Shown here one piece after another: positions 14,016 to 22,931 of a DNA stretch of 64,000 bases (the stretch's first letter is position 1; every line of letters starts with the position of its first letter). This stretch comes from Manganibacter manganicus. GTDB lineage: Bacteria; Pseudomonadota; Alphaproteobacteria; Rhizobiales; Rhizobiaceae. The DNA is taken from assembly GCF_002075885.1 (NCBI RefSeq), contig NZ_MDET01000001.1:352564-416563 (forward strand), in the 5' to 3' direction. The position numbers were made by a program, and so were the translations under genes. Below the pieces are notes generated by a model that saw only the letters and a list, made by a program, of their open reading frames with translations, searched no databases and was not told where the DNA came from.

Positions 14016-15299
14016 ATGACCCTGCAGGCCCGCCTTGCCAGGCTGACCGGCAACGACATGGTGCGCGATGTCCTGCGCCTGGTAACCGGAACGGTCGGCG
14101 GGCGCGTGATCACGCTTGCGGCGATGCCCTTCGTGACACGGCTTTATTCACCGCAGGACTTTGCATTGCTGGCCGTCTACCTCGGCACGGTAACCATGAT
14201 TTCGGCCATTGCCTGCCTGCGTTTCGACGTGGCTATCCCCGTTGCAGGGGACGACAGCGACGCAGCGCACCTTCTCGTTCTGGCGCTGCTGATTGCCATT
14301 GGCACGGCTTTGCTTGGGCTGATCGCAGTTCTTTTGGCGGCGGAGCGGATCGCCGGCCTTCTGGGCCAGCCAGCGCTGGCTCCCTGGCTATGGCTCGTCC
14401 CGCTTGGCGTGTTTCTGTCGGGCAGCTATTCGGCTTTGCAATTCTGGGCCACGCGCGCGCGCCGTTTCGGCAGCATCGCCATGACGCGTATTACCCAGGC
14501 CGCAGCCGGCGTCTCGACCATGCTTGCCCTCGGTTGGGCTGGCGTCGCGCCCCTTGGCCTGATGCTTGGCAATTTGCTGAACGCCAGCGCCGGCGGATTC
14601 CGCCTGGGGATCGATGCCCTGCGCGAAGACCGCACAGCTCTGGCCGGCGTGTCATGCCGGGGGCTTGTCAAGGCCTTTGCAGCCTACCGCCGCTTTCCGC
14701 TCTATTCCGCGCCGGAGGCGCTGGTCAACATGGCCGGAGCACAGGTGCCGATTTTGATCATCGCGGCATTTTCTCCATCGGAGGCGGGCTTTCTTCTGCT
14801 GGCCCAACAGGTGATGGCCGCGCCAATGAAGCTCCTCGGTTCCTCCATCTCGCAGGTCTATGTCTCACGCGCGCCGGAGGAATTTCGCGCCGGGCGTCTG
14901 GCCGATTTCACTCTATCGACGATGCGCAAGCTCGTCGTACTGGGCATGGGACCGCTCATCCTGGCTGGAGTGCTTGCACCGATCCTGTTTCCCATCGTCT
15001 TCGGCGCCGAGTGGAGCCGCGCCGGCGAAATCGTGGCCTGGATGGTGCCATGGATGGCGCTGCAATTCATATCCTCTCCCGTGTCGCTGGTGATGTATGT
15101 AGTGGGCCGCCAGCGGGCGATGCTGGTGTTGACGCTTTTTGGCGCGATCGTGCGTATCGGAGCAGTGAGCATCGCTGCGCAGTCCGGCGGCGGCTTGATG
15201 ATCGGCGCGATGATAGGCGCGTCCGCAATTTTCTATGGCGTCTGCCTTGTGATCTTTATTATATCTTCCAGATTAAAATTGCTAAATATTATTAATTAG
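14016..15299 (+). CDS. Polysaccharide flippase, Wzx/MOP superfamily
   Basis: About 427 residues with 12-14 hydrophobic helices, typical of lipid-linked oligosaccharide flippases of the Wzx type, which move finished repeat units to the periplasmic face. The N-terminal LRLVTGTVGGRVITLAAMPF and RLYSPQDFALLAVYLG segments are characteristic. I prefer the ATG at 14016, though the frame reaches a TTG at 13947. It is the only flippase in the whole 28-kb locus. It follows the priming transferase by 79 bp and the gene's last codons enter an AT-rich patch. Confidence 0.88.
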   Translation: MTLQARLARLTGNDMVRDVLRLVTGTVGGRVITLAAMPFVTRLYSPQDFALLAVYLGTVTMISAIACLRFDVAIPVAGDDSDAAHLLVLALLIAIGTALLGLIAVLLAAERIAGLLGQPALAPWLWLVPLGVFLSGSYSALQFWATRARRFGSIAMTRITQAAAGVSTMLALGWAGVAPLGLMLGNLLNASAGGFRLGIDALREDRTALAGVSCRGLVKAFAAYRRFPLYSAPEALVNMAGAQVPILIIAAFSPSEAGFLLLAQQVMAAPMKLLGSSISQVYVSRAPEEFRAGRLADFTLSTMRKLVVLGMGPLILAGVLAPILFPIVFGAEWSRAGEIVAWMVPWMALQFISSPVSLVMYVVGRQRAMLVLTLFGAIVRIGAVSIAAQSGGGLMIGAMIGASAIFYGVCLVIFIISSRLKLLNIIN

Positions 15300-15303
15300 T
15301 ATT

Positions 15304-15903
15304 ATGAAAGAATATATAAAAATCGCCATTGTATTCATTTCTCCTATAATAATATTTTTTTTAATATTATTCTTTGATCGGCGTTACCTTGTTGGGCGTC
15401 ATTTTGCCGACTCGCTCGATGGATATATCTGGAGTTTACGGGCGATATGGCAACGAAACATCTTGCGGCTTGATAGGCCGATGCCCTTTCCAGTTGGGCT
15501 GACTTGCCGAATTTCCAACGGGAAAAGAATCGAGTTTCATCCGGATGACCTGAATAATTTCCAGAGTCCGGGCGTGTATATGCAGAATTTTTCTGGAACG
15601 ATTCGGCTCGGACGTGGGTGCTATATTGCTCCGAACGTCGGAATAATTACATCTAATCACGATCCTGAGAATCTCGATAAACATCTTCCTTCAGAAGACG
15701 TCGAGATCGGGGAGAAATGCTGGATTGGGATGAATAGCATAGTTCTCCCTGGCGTTATCTTGGGACGGGGCACAGTCGTGGGGGCGGGATCGATTGTGAC
15801 GAAATCATTTCCAGAAGGAAACTGTGTAATAGCGGGAGTCCCGGCGAAGCTTGTCCGCGTTATTTCCCGGAAGAACGATACATCCGAGGCGGCGAGATTA
15901 TAA
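15304..15903 (+). CDS. Left-handed beta-helix acyltransferase
   Basis: A 199-residue acetyltransferase of the hexapeptide-repeat type (CysE/WbbJ-like), probably adding an acetyl group to a sugar of the repeat unit. Residues 5-25 form a hydrophobic N-terminal anchor. The repeats are visible from about residue 95 on (IRLGRGCYIAPNVGIIT, VEIGEKCWIGMNSIVLPG, VILGRGTVVGAGSIV), followed by the usual AGVPAKLVR cap. The catalytic His is likely in SNHD at about 117-120. The first 120 bp are far more AT-rich than the neighbours, a common sign of exchange within polysaccharide loci. Confidence 0.88.
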   Translation: MKEYIKIAIVFISPIIIFFLILFFDRRYLVGRHFADSLDGYIWSLRAIWQRNILRLDRPMPFPVGLTCRISNGKRIEFHPDDLNNFQSPGVYMQNFSGTIRLGRGCYIAPNVGIITSNHDPENLDKHLPSEDVEIGEKCWIGMNSIVLPGVILGRGTVVGAGSIVTKSFPEGNCVIAGVPAKLVRVISRKNDTSEAARL

Positions 15904-16093
15904 CAGTTCTGTTCTCGTCGGGCGCTCGTTGACAAACTGCGCACCCGCTATGGGAGTGTCCGCAGCGGACGCTTTGGCCTCAATTCCTATCATGTGTGGT
16001 TCGAGTGCGAGTGATATTTCACTCAGACACGATCTGCGCATCCGCTCATCGCAGTAGCTTCGGCACGTTTACAGGACAGGAACCAATAAGCAC

Positions 16094-17302
16094 GTGATTG
16101 AGCCTGAACATCATGGAATTGATTGGTCGGGGGAGATTGGTAACCAGGCACTGATTTTCCATTCACCGCTGCCAATTGCGCTCGATCCCATTTCTGGCAG
16201 CGCAGTTCGGCCGGCGGCCATGCTGCGTGCTTTCCGGGATCTTGGCGTTAAGGTCGCAGTAATCGATGGAGATTCACGGCAGCGGCAAGATAAATGGGCG
16301 GCCACCCTGTCGTCGGGACAGTCGATTTTCGGAGTTTATTCTGAATTCAGCACATTGCCGATTGCGCTCGCCGACCCGGACCGCGTGCCCCGCGCTCCAT
16401 CCCAAGATTTCAGGCAATTTACCCGCTTGCGGGACATGGGTGCGCCAGTGAGTGTGTTTTATCGCGATGTCTATTGGCGTTTCCCGCATTTATCTCGACG
16501 CCTGCCGTTCTACAAAAAGCCTGCATTGGCATTTTACTGGCTGGAGGCTTGGCAGATCGCGCGGCATGTCGATCATGTATTTCTGCCTTCCATGCGGATG
16601 AAGGACTATATTCCGTTTGTGCGCGGAAGAGCCGGTGTATCCGCGCTGCCGCCTGGCGGAAAATTGCAGCAAATGATGCGTTCTATAAAAGCGGATCAGC
16701 CCTTGCGCCTCTTTTATGTCGGCGGTGTTGGTGGAGAGCAATATGACATTGATCCTATGCTTCGTGCCATTGAGGTTATGGGCGGAGTCAGACTTACACT
16801 CTGTTGCCGTGAAATGGATTGGCTGAAAGTCCGCGCCCGTTATGGCAAATTGCGCAACGTTGACGTCGTGCATCACAGTGGTGCGCAACTCGAGCAGCAT
16901 TATCGGGAAGCTGACGTATTCATCATGTGGCGGCGAATGGGAGAGTATCTGCGTTTTGCCATGCCGGTGAAGCAAGGAGAAGCAATCGGCTGGGGCCTAC
17001 CCATCGTCACCAATGCTGATTGCGAGATGGGCGACACCGTTGAACGTGATGGCCTTGGCTGGGCCGTTCGCACAGAGAATGAATTGGCTGCGCTGCTAAA
17101 GCGGCTTCGCGATGATCGCAAGCTAGTGGCGGCCAAGCAGGCAGAAATCATGGATGTGAGAGAACAGCATAGCTGGGAATCTCGCGCGCGAGCAGTTCTC
17201 GAAACACTGCAAGCCTATCGGATCAGATCCGAAATGTCTACTTTTGGCGATCTGCGGGCAGCCGTTTCATCTACCGAGTACAGGTTGCCATCTTCGCAGT
17301 GA
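16094..17302 (+). CDS. Glycosyltransferase, GT-B fold
   Basis: A 402-residue protein from a GTG start. Two Rossmann-like halves are seen: an N-terminal acceptor domain and a C-terminal donor domain, with LRLFYVGGVGGEQYDI at about 212-227, a DVFIMWRRMGEYLRFAMPVKQGEAIGWGLPIV segment that matches the GT4/GT-B donor-site pattern, and ending with a C-terminal helix. It probably adds one sugar to the repeat unit at the cytoplasmic face of the membrane. The gap of 190 bp before it has a GTCCGCAGCGGAC palindrome at 15958-15970. Its stop overlaps the next gene's start. Donor and acceptor are unknown. Confidence 0.75.
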   Translation: MIEPEHHGIDWSGEIGNQALIFHSPLPIALDPISGSAVRPAAMLRAFRDLGVKVAVIDGDSRQRQDKWAATLSSGQSIFGVYSEFSTLPIALADPDRVPRAPSQDFRQFTRLRDMGAPVSVFYRDVYWRFPHLSRRLPFYKKPALAFYWLEAWQIARHVDHVFLPSMRMKDYIPFVRGRAGVSALPPGGKLQQMMRSIKADQPLRLFYVGGVGGEQYDIDPMLRAIEVMGGVRLTLCCREMDWLKVRARYGKLRNVDVVHHSGAQLEQHYREADVFIMWRRMGEYLRFAMPVKQGEAIGWGLPIVTNADCEMGDTVERDGLGWAVRTENELAALLKRLRDDRKLVAAKQAEIMDVREQHSWESRARAVLETLQAYRIRSEMSTFGDLRAAVSSTEYRLPSSQ

Positions 17303-18429
17303 CGTTGACAATCATCCACATCATCACCGGTCTTTCTGATGGTGGCGCGGAAGCGGTGTTGTATCGCCTTCTCACCGCCGACAGATCGGGGGCGCGGCAT
17401 GCCGTAGTGTCGCTTGGCGATACCGGTAAATATGGACCGATGCTGCAAGCGGCCGGCGTGACCGTCCACGCCCTCGGCATGCCGAAGGGACGGCTCACAT
17501 TGCGCGGACTGGCGCGGCTTTACCGCCTATTGCGGCGTGAGCGACCCGATGTGGTACAGACATGGATGTATCATGCGAATCTTGTCGGTGGCGTTGTCGC
17601 GCGTCTGGTCGGTTGCCGGCGCGTGGTCTGGGGCATTCACCACACCACCCTGGTGCCGGGCACGACGGGGCGTAGCACGCGCATTGTCGATTGGCTCTGC
17701 GCCCGGCTTTCGTATTGGATGCCCAAGGCGATCATTGCCTGCGCGAACGGGGCGCGTCAAGTTCATGTCGCTAGTGGCTATGACGCACGCAAATTTGAAG
17801 TCGTTCCAAACGGTTATGATATTTCCGTGTTTTCGCCCGATGCCGGTTCGCGCACACGTGTGCGACGGGAAATCGGCATTCCCGCTGAGGCCAGCGTTAT
17901 CGGATTGGTTGGCAGATGGGACCCGCAAAAGGATCACGCCAATCTCATCCGCGCCACTGCGATCCTGCGCGCGAAGCATCCTGGGCTGCATCTGGTTCTG
18001 GTCGGCAATGAATGCGATGAGAATAATGCAGCGCTTGGCCGGTTGCTGCAATCATCAGGCGGTCCCGACAAAATTCATCTTCTGGGGAGGCGGGCAGACG
18101 TCCCCGCCGTCATGAATGCGTTGGACTTGCATATTTTGTCATCCTACAGCGAAGCCTTCCCAAATGTCGTGGCCGAGGCCATGGGCTGTGGTACGCCCTG
18201 CGTGGTGACCGATGTCGGCGATGCGGGTTTGATTGTCGGCGATATCGGCTGGGTGGTGCCGCCGAAGAACTCGACCGCGTTGGCTGAGGCAATCGCCGAT
18301 GCACTCGACGAATTGCAGGATGCGCCGCGTTGGTGCGCCCGGCAATATGCGGCGCGTCAAAGGATCGTCAGCGAATTCTCGCTCGACGGGATGGTGTCGC
18401 GCTACCGGCAGGTGTGGGACGCGGCATGA
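17299..18429 (+). CDS. Glycosyltransferase family 4
   Basis: A 376-residue GT-B enzyme of family GT4 (retaining). The N-terminal IIHIITGLSDGGAEAVLYRLL is a standard GT4 start with the Gly-rich loop. The C-terminal half has SVIGLVGRWDPQKDHANLI, an HLVLVGN strand, and SSYSEAFPNVVAEAMGCGTPCVVTDVGD, which contains the EX7E-type donor-phosphate motif (E..PNVVAEA). It starts at a GTG that overlaps the previous stop by 4 bp, so it is coupled to the upstream transferase. It likely adds one sugar to the lipid-linked repeat unit. Confidence 0.92.
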   Translation: MTLTIIHIITGLSDGGAEAVLYRLLTADRSGARHAVVSLGDTGKYGPMLQAAGVTVHALGMPKGRLTLRGLARLYRLLRRERPDVVQTWMYHANLVGGVVARLVGCRRVVWGIHHTTLVPGTTGRSTRIVDWLCARLSYWMPKAIIACANGARQVHVASGYDARKFEVVPNGYDISVFSPDAGSRTRVRREIGIPAEASVIGLVGRWDPQKDHANLIRATAILRAKHPGLHLVLVGNECDENNAALGRLLQSSGGPDKIHLLGRRADVPAVMNALDLHILSSYSEAFPNVVAEAMGCGTPCVVTDVGDAGLIVGDIGWVVPPKNSTALAEAIADALDELQDAPRWCARQYAARQRIVSEFSLDGMVSRYRQVWDAA

Positions 18430-18454
18430 GCGGCGCACTGGCGACGGCATAACC

Positions 18455-19516
18455 ATGCTGCCTTACTGGATTCTGTTCGCTGTGCCGGCACTCGCCGCCC
18501 TGCAGGAGCAACCGAGGCGGCTTGGTCGAATACAACATTCGTCACGCTATCTTGGTTTCACGCTGCTGGTTACCGGCATGATCGGCTTTCGCTATCAGGT
18601 GGGCACCGATTGGGGGGCTTACATTCGTTTTCTCGACATTGCCCATTACTTTCCTTTCAGTGTGGTGATGGCGCGCAGCGACCCCGGTTACATGCTTCTC
18701 AACTGGTTCGTCGCGCGAACGTTCTATGAAATCTGGATAGTCAACATCGCTTGTGGGCTGATCTTCGCCTGGGGTCTTGTTGCATTCGTCCGAATCCAGC
18801 CGCGTCCATGGCTGGCTTTGCTCGTTGCCGTTCCTTACCTGATTATCGTGGTCGCGATGAATTACAGCCGCCAGAGCGTGGCTATCGGGCTGACGTTACT
18901 GGGGCTGGTCGCGCTGACACGAGACCAGTCGAATATGAAATTCGTATTTTGGATCGCATTGGCGGCGACATTTCATAAGACTGCCGTTGTGCTGGTGCCA
19001 CTCGCAGCTCTTGCTTCCAGGCGGGGACGCCTGTGGACTGCTGCCTGGGTCGGCGTGGCGACGATCCTATTTTACTATCTTTTTCTCGAAGACAGCCTCG
19101 ACAGGCTCGTGACCAACTACGTCAAAGCCGATCTTGATTCTCAGGGTGCTATGATCCGCACGGCGATGAACGCGCTGCCGGCAGCGATTTTCCTGTTCTG
19201 CCGGTGGCGCTTCCCTCTACGTGAGAGCGAGCGAAGACTATGGACCAATATGGCGTGGGCGGCACTTGGAATGGTCGGCCTGCTTGCCATTTCATCGTCT
19301 TCGACGGTTGTTGATCGTTTGGGGCTTTATCTTATTCCTTTGCAAATTTTTGTTCTGGCGCGGCTGCCCGATGCGTTTCCTTCGGCCGGCAAGGGGATCA
19401 ATGTCATCACTCTTGGGGTCGTGCTCTATTCGGCGGCGATTCAGTTCGTCTGGTTAAATTTTGCCTCTCATGCGGTGGATTGGTTGCCCTACCAACTCTA
19501 CCCCCTGCTTTCATAA
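18455..19516 (+). CDS. EpsG-type polysaccharide polymerase (Wzy-like)
   Basis: A 353-residue membrane protein with about 10 hydrophobic segments. The ATG at 18455 is the natural start; the frame continues upstream inside the previous gene but that part is not coding. The pattern GFRYQVGTDWGAYIRFL and the PYLIIVVAMNYSRQSVAIGL segment match the EpsG family, which joins repeat units at the periplasmic face. LAATFHKTAVVLVPLA is another conserved stretch. This is one of three polymerase-like genes in the locus, the others being O-antigen-ligase types at 27379 and 32427. Confidence 0.85.
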   Translation: MLPYWILFAVPALAALQEQPRRLGRIQHSSRYLGFTLLVTGMIGFRYQVGTDWGAYIRFLDIAHYFPFSVVMARSDPGYMLLNWFVARTFYEIWIVNIACGLIFAWGLVAFVRIQPRPWLALLVAVPYLIIVVAMNYSRQSVAIGLTLLGLVALTRDQSNMKFVFWIALAATFHKTAVVLVPLAALASRRGRLWTAAWVGVATILFYYLFLEDSLDRLVTNYVKADLDSQGAMIRTAMNALPAAIFLFCRWRFPLRESERRLWTNMAWAALGMVGLLAISSSSTVVDRLGLYLIPLQIFVLARLPDAFPSAGKGINVITLGVVLYSAAIQFVWLNFASHAVDWLPYQLYPLLS

Positions 19517-19652
19517 CGCGCTCATCCTGCTGGTTGGCCATGTTGGTTGAACCGGCCTCACCACCTCGATAATCACACTCCCAATCCGCAAAGTGAACCT
19601 GAGAATGGATGCCTCTCAGTCGTTGCAGGGTCATGCCGCTATTGCCACACCA

Positions 19653-20780
19653 ATGCGGTGCAAGATCCTCCTTTCCAGCAACACCTCCTGGAGCATCGTG
19701 AATTTTCGCTCAGGGCTGATCCGAGCCTTGGTGAAAGAGGGATGCGATGTCGTGGTGGCGTGTCCGGTTGACACCTACACCGAGCGGCTGGCGAGGCTCG
19801 GCTGTCGTCATATCCCGCTCGCCATGGACAATAAGGGCACCAACCCGTTCAGGGATGCGGTGCTGTTCCTGCGCTATCTGCGGCTGATGCGGCGTGAACG
19901 GCCAAACGTCTTTTTCGGCTGGACCATCAAGCCGAATGTTTATGGTTCGCTGGCCGCGCGCGGTTTGACTATTCCGGCCATTAACAACATCGCCGGGCTT
20001 GGGGTAGCCTTCTCGCGCCAGGGCTGGTTGAACCGCACGGTCAAGCTGCTCTATCGCGTGGCGCTCGCCCGCTCGGCTTGTGTGTTTTTTCAAAATCCCG
20101 ACGATCGTGGCCTTTTCCTCCGTTCCGGGCTGGCGCATGCGGCGCAGGCACGGTTGCTGCCGGGCTCCGGCGTCGATCTTGTCCGTTTTGCGCCGGCTTT
20201 CTCAGTCCCAAGCGAGGACGGGCCTGTTTTCATTCTCATTGCGCGCATGCTGTGGGACAAAGGCGTTGGTGAATACGTCGAGGCCGCGCGGCAGGTGAGG
20301 GCGCGGGTTCCGCGGGCGCGCTTCCGCCTGCTTGGCTTTCTCGATGTCGAAAACCGCTCCGCCATCCCACGCAAGACGATGGAAAGCTGGGTTCGCGAAG
20401 GTATTGCCGAATATCTCGGCGTGACCGACGATGTGCGGCCGCATATCGCCGCCGCCGACTGTGTCGTATTGCCTTCCTATTATCCGGAAGGCACGCCGCG
20501 CAGCCTGCTGGAAGGGGCGGCGATGGGCAGGCCGCTGATCACGACGGATACGCCGGGATGCCGCACTGTCGTGGACGATGGTATCAATGGCTGGCTCTGT
20601 AAAGCTCGCGATGCCGGCGATCTTACGGGCAAGATGATGCGGTTCGTTGAATTGTCCCAGGAACAAAGAGCCGAGATGGGCCGGCAAAGCCGACTCAAGG
20701 CCGAGCGCGAGTTCGACGAGCGGCTGGTCATCAAATCCTGCCTGGAAGCTGTCCGTCAGGCGGTGCCGAAAGCCGGCTGA
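19653..20780 (+). CDS. Glycosyltransferase family 4 (EpsD/CapM-like)
   Basis: A GT4 enzyme of about 375 residues; the frame opens at a GTG at 19593 and another ATG lies at 19605, so the exact start is uncertain. I take the ATG at 19653 since family members begin with a KILLSSNTSWSIVNFR-like strand. The acceptor half has the TIKPNVYGSLAARG and INNIAGLGVAF motifs typical of EpsD/CapM/WbpT-type transferases. The donor half has RMLWDKGVGEYVEAA and the motif LPSYYPEGTPRSLLEGAAMGRPLITTDTPGC. It probably adds an N-acetylated or neutral hexose; the sugar cannot be read from sequence. Confidence 0.9.
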   Translation: MRCKILLSSNTSWSIVNFRSGLIRALVKEGCDVVVACPVDTYTERLARLGCRHIPLAMDNKGTNPFRDAVLFLRYLRLMRRERPNVFFGWTIKPNVYGSLAARGLTIPAINNIAGLGVAFSRQGWLNRTVKLLYRVALARSACVFFQNPDDRGLFLRSGLAHAAQARLLPGSGVDLVRFAPAFSVPSEDGPVFILIARMLWDKGVGEYVEAARQVRARVPRARFRLLGFLDVENRSAIPRKTMESWVREGIAEYLGVTDDVRPHIAAADCVVLPSYYPEGTPRSLLEGAAMGRPLITTDTPGCRTVVDDGINGWLCKARDAGDLTGKMMRFVELSQEQRAEMGRQSRLKAEREFDERLVIKSCLEAVRQAVPKAG

Positions 20781-20786
20781 CCGGCC

Positions 20787-21251
20787 ATGACGCTGCGAAA
20801 GCTGACGCTTCTTGTTCTTGCCTCGCTCTGTTTCGCGACGCTGATGCTTTATCTGCTGGTAGGGCGCAGCCATCGCGAGGCGGGGCAGCGCGGGTTTGCT
20901 GCGGCAAAACCTGCCCTCGAATTCAGCGGCAGGCTCGATATCCGCACCATGACGGACCTGCGGGTTCATGGGCGCAAGATGATGCTGTGCGGTGTTTTAT
21001 ACGCCAAGCCGGCCTCCATGGAGCCGCTGGTGCGCGAGCAGGCCCGGCGGAGGTTTCAGGGCACCGAAGTCGAGTGCGTGCAGGTCGGCGGTGGCACGCC
21101 CTGCGACGGCCGGGCCGCTCCGAGTTTCGATGGCGCGATCGTGGCGCAGTGCCGCACGAAGGACGGATCGGACATCGCCCGAAAGCTCTCCGATTCTGGT
21201 TATTTGTGCGACCTGCCGGCGCAATCTGGAGGTGTGTATCACGCCTGTTGA
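20787..21251 (+). CDS. Exported SNase-like (thermonuclease-fold) protein, active site degenerate
   Basis: A 154-residue protein with an N-terminal signal or anchor (hydrophobic 7-25, VGRS after). The rest has the layout of the staphylococcal-nuclease fold: a strand with DLRVHGRKMMLCGVLY (where nucleases have the metabolite-like v.v.G..vRL.Gi.aP), a helix QARRRFQGTEVEC, and the late KDGSDIARKLSDSGYLCDL segment. The Arg and Asp/Glu residues needed for catalysis are not at expected places. Four Cys suggest disulfides in the periplasm. It begins 6 bp after a glycosyltransferase, so it is part of the operon. Role unknown. Confidence 0.55.
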   Translation: MTLRKLTLLVLASLCFATLMLYLLVGRSHREAGQRGFAAAKPALEFSGRLDIRTMTDLRVHGRKMMLCGVLYAKPASMEPLVREQARRRFQGTEVECVQVGGGTPCDGRAAPSFDGAIVAQCRTKDGSDIARKLSDSGYLCDLPAQSGGVYHAC

Positions 21252-21341
21252 GGCATATAAGTGCGAAAAAGGTTATATAACCTATGGTTGAGTAGTATGA
21301 CGTATCATGCTATTGATGGTAGAAATCTAAATGAGAGATAT

Positions 21342-21854
21342 ATGATGTGGGCTGTTTCCAAGGTGATGGGTGGTTCATCGGTACTGTTGGGCTTTGCACT
21401 CGCCGTCGCGGGGAGCGTGGCGGGCCTGAGTAGTGCTTATGCTCAATCAGCAGAGTGCGGGTGCATGGTTGCTGCCGGCACTGCCGGCCTGGTCCAGAGT
21501 GCCAGCGGAAACGTGTTTGTCTCCCAGGCGAACGGGTCGGTTCCGGCGCAATCCAACATGCTGCTTCAGGCTGGCAATTCCGTGATTGTCGGCCCACAAT
21601 CGACATCAACCGTCAGCTTCGGCAACAATTGCACCCTGCATTTGCGCGCCAATACGATCGTTCAGGTCAGGCCGCAGGGCGGGCAGCTTTGTCTTGCCGT
21701 CAATCAACAGGCACCCGGTGCGGCTGGCGGGTCGACGACGGCTGCTGCCGGCGGGAGCGGTGGTTTTGTGACTCCGGCCACCATTTTTGGCGGCATCGCG
21801 GCTGGTAATGCGGCCATAGCCATAGCCGACGACAATAATTCGGTGAGTAAATAG
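21342..21854 (+). CDS. Secreted FecR-domain-like small protein
   Basis: About 170 residues from the ATG at 21342 (a second ATG follows at once). A classical signal peptide is seen, with a hydrophobic core at about 10-30 and a likely cut after SAYA before QSAECGC. The mature part has a FecR-like pattern: GLVQSASGNVFVSQANG, LLQAGNSVIVGPQST, VSFGNNCTLHLRANTIVQV. It then has an Ala/Gly-rich tail. FecR-like domains bind polymers or sense ligands in periplasmic proteins; this one lacks the transmembrane anchor of sigma regulators. It lies between glycosyltransferase and export genes. A role in holding or shaping the polysaccharide is inference. Confidence 0.6.
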   Translation: MMWAVSKVMGGSSVLLGFALAVAGSVAGLSSAYAQSAECGCMVAAGTAGLVQSASGNVFVSQANGSVPAQSNMLLQAGNSVIVGPQSTSTVSFGNNCTLHLRANTIVQVRPQGGQLCLAVNQQAPGAAGGSTTAAAGGSGGFVTPATIFGGIAAGNAAIAIADDNNSVSK

Positions 21855-22112
21855 GCTTGTAGCCAGCAGGCGGCCAAGCGGAATTGGCAATAAGCCGAAG
21901 GCGTCGTGGTTCCTCTGAATCAGGCACGCGCGAGTGGTCTCTCGCCGTAGCCGCCTAATATCCGACAATGTGATTGGGTCCGGATTGGCCACTCATCTTC
22001 CAGGTTTCCCTCTCTCCGCGGTAATCGCCCTCAGCCATATGGTTGAGGCGGAAGCGGGTTTTGATCGCATCTTGGCTGGCGGCCGATACATCCCGCATGT
22101 GGACTGTTTCGG

Positions 22113-22931
22113 GTGATCGACCTTCATTCCCATATTCTGTCGGGGCTGGACGACGGCGCTCCCGATGTGGCTACGTCAGTGGAAATGGCACGCATGGCGG
22201 TGGCTGACGGCACGACGCAAATGGCCTGCACGCCCCACATCTTCCCCGGCAAATATCCGAACTCCAGTGAGACGATCATACCGGCGCTGCATGCCTTGCA
22301 GGCGGTGCTCGATGCGCAAGATATTCCGTTGAGGCTGTTCTGCGGCGCGGATGTTCATCTGGCACCCGATCTCATCGAACGGTTGGGCAGCGGTGATGTG
22401 CCCACCTTGAACAATTCGCGTTATTTCCTGCTGGAGCCGCCTCATGAGATCCTGCCGCCGAAGCTGGAGGATTTCGTGGACCGGCTTCTCGAAGCCGGCT
22501 TTGTGCCCATTATCACGCATCCGGAGCGGCTGCTGTGGGTGGGGCGACATTTCGAGATGATCCGGCGCCTTGCCGACAGCGGTTGCCCGATGCAGGTGAC
22601 CGCCGGCTCCATTCTCGGCGCATTCGGGCCTGCGGCCAGCGAACTGGCTCATAGAATGCTGAAGGAAGATTTGATCAGTTTCTTTGCCAGCGACGCCCAT
22701 GGGACGACGTGGCGCAAGCCGCTCATGGCAAATGCCTACCAGACCGTTGCCGAACTGGTCGGCGACGAGCAGGCGGAACAAATGTTCGTCGAGCGTCCCG
22801 CGGCAATCCTCGCCAATGCGGAGCCGGCGGCTCTGACCGGATCGGGAAGACGGGCCGGAACACGCCGGCGGGTTACCAGTGACGGGTTTGCCTGGCGCGT
22901 CGTGCATCGCATTTTGGGGAGCGCATCATGA
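22113..22931 (+). CDS. CpsB/YwqE-type tyrosine-protein phosphatase (PHP family)
   Basis: A 272-residue metal-dependent phosphatase of the PHP superfamily that removes phosphate from the Wzc-type kinase. Metal ligands are visible: DLHSHIL (residues 3-9), GLDDG (11-15), Glu in the SVEMA helix, PHIFPGKYPN (41-50), a GADVH segment, ITHPER (about 134-139) and SDAHG (about 193-197). GTG start. Its stop overlaps the Wza gene start by 4 bp, and the matching kinase follows two genes later, as in CpsB-CpsC-CpsD and YwqE-YwqCD modules. The last 30 residues are Arg-rich and not conserved. Confidence 0.92.
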   Translation: MIDLHSHILSGLDDGAPDVATSVEMARMAVADGTTQMACTPHIFPGKYPNSSETIIPALHALQAVLDAQDIPLRLFCGADVHLAPDLIERLGSGDVPTLNNSRYFLLEPPHEILPPKLEDFVDRLLEAGFVPIITHPERLLWVGRHFEMIRRLADSGCPMQVTAGSILGAFGPAASELAHRMLKEDLISFFASDAHGTTWRKPLMANAYQTVAELVGDEQAEQMFVERPAAILANAEPAALTGSGRRAGTRRRVTSDGFAWRVVHRILGSAS

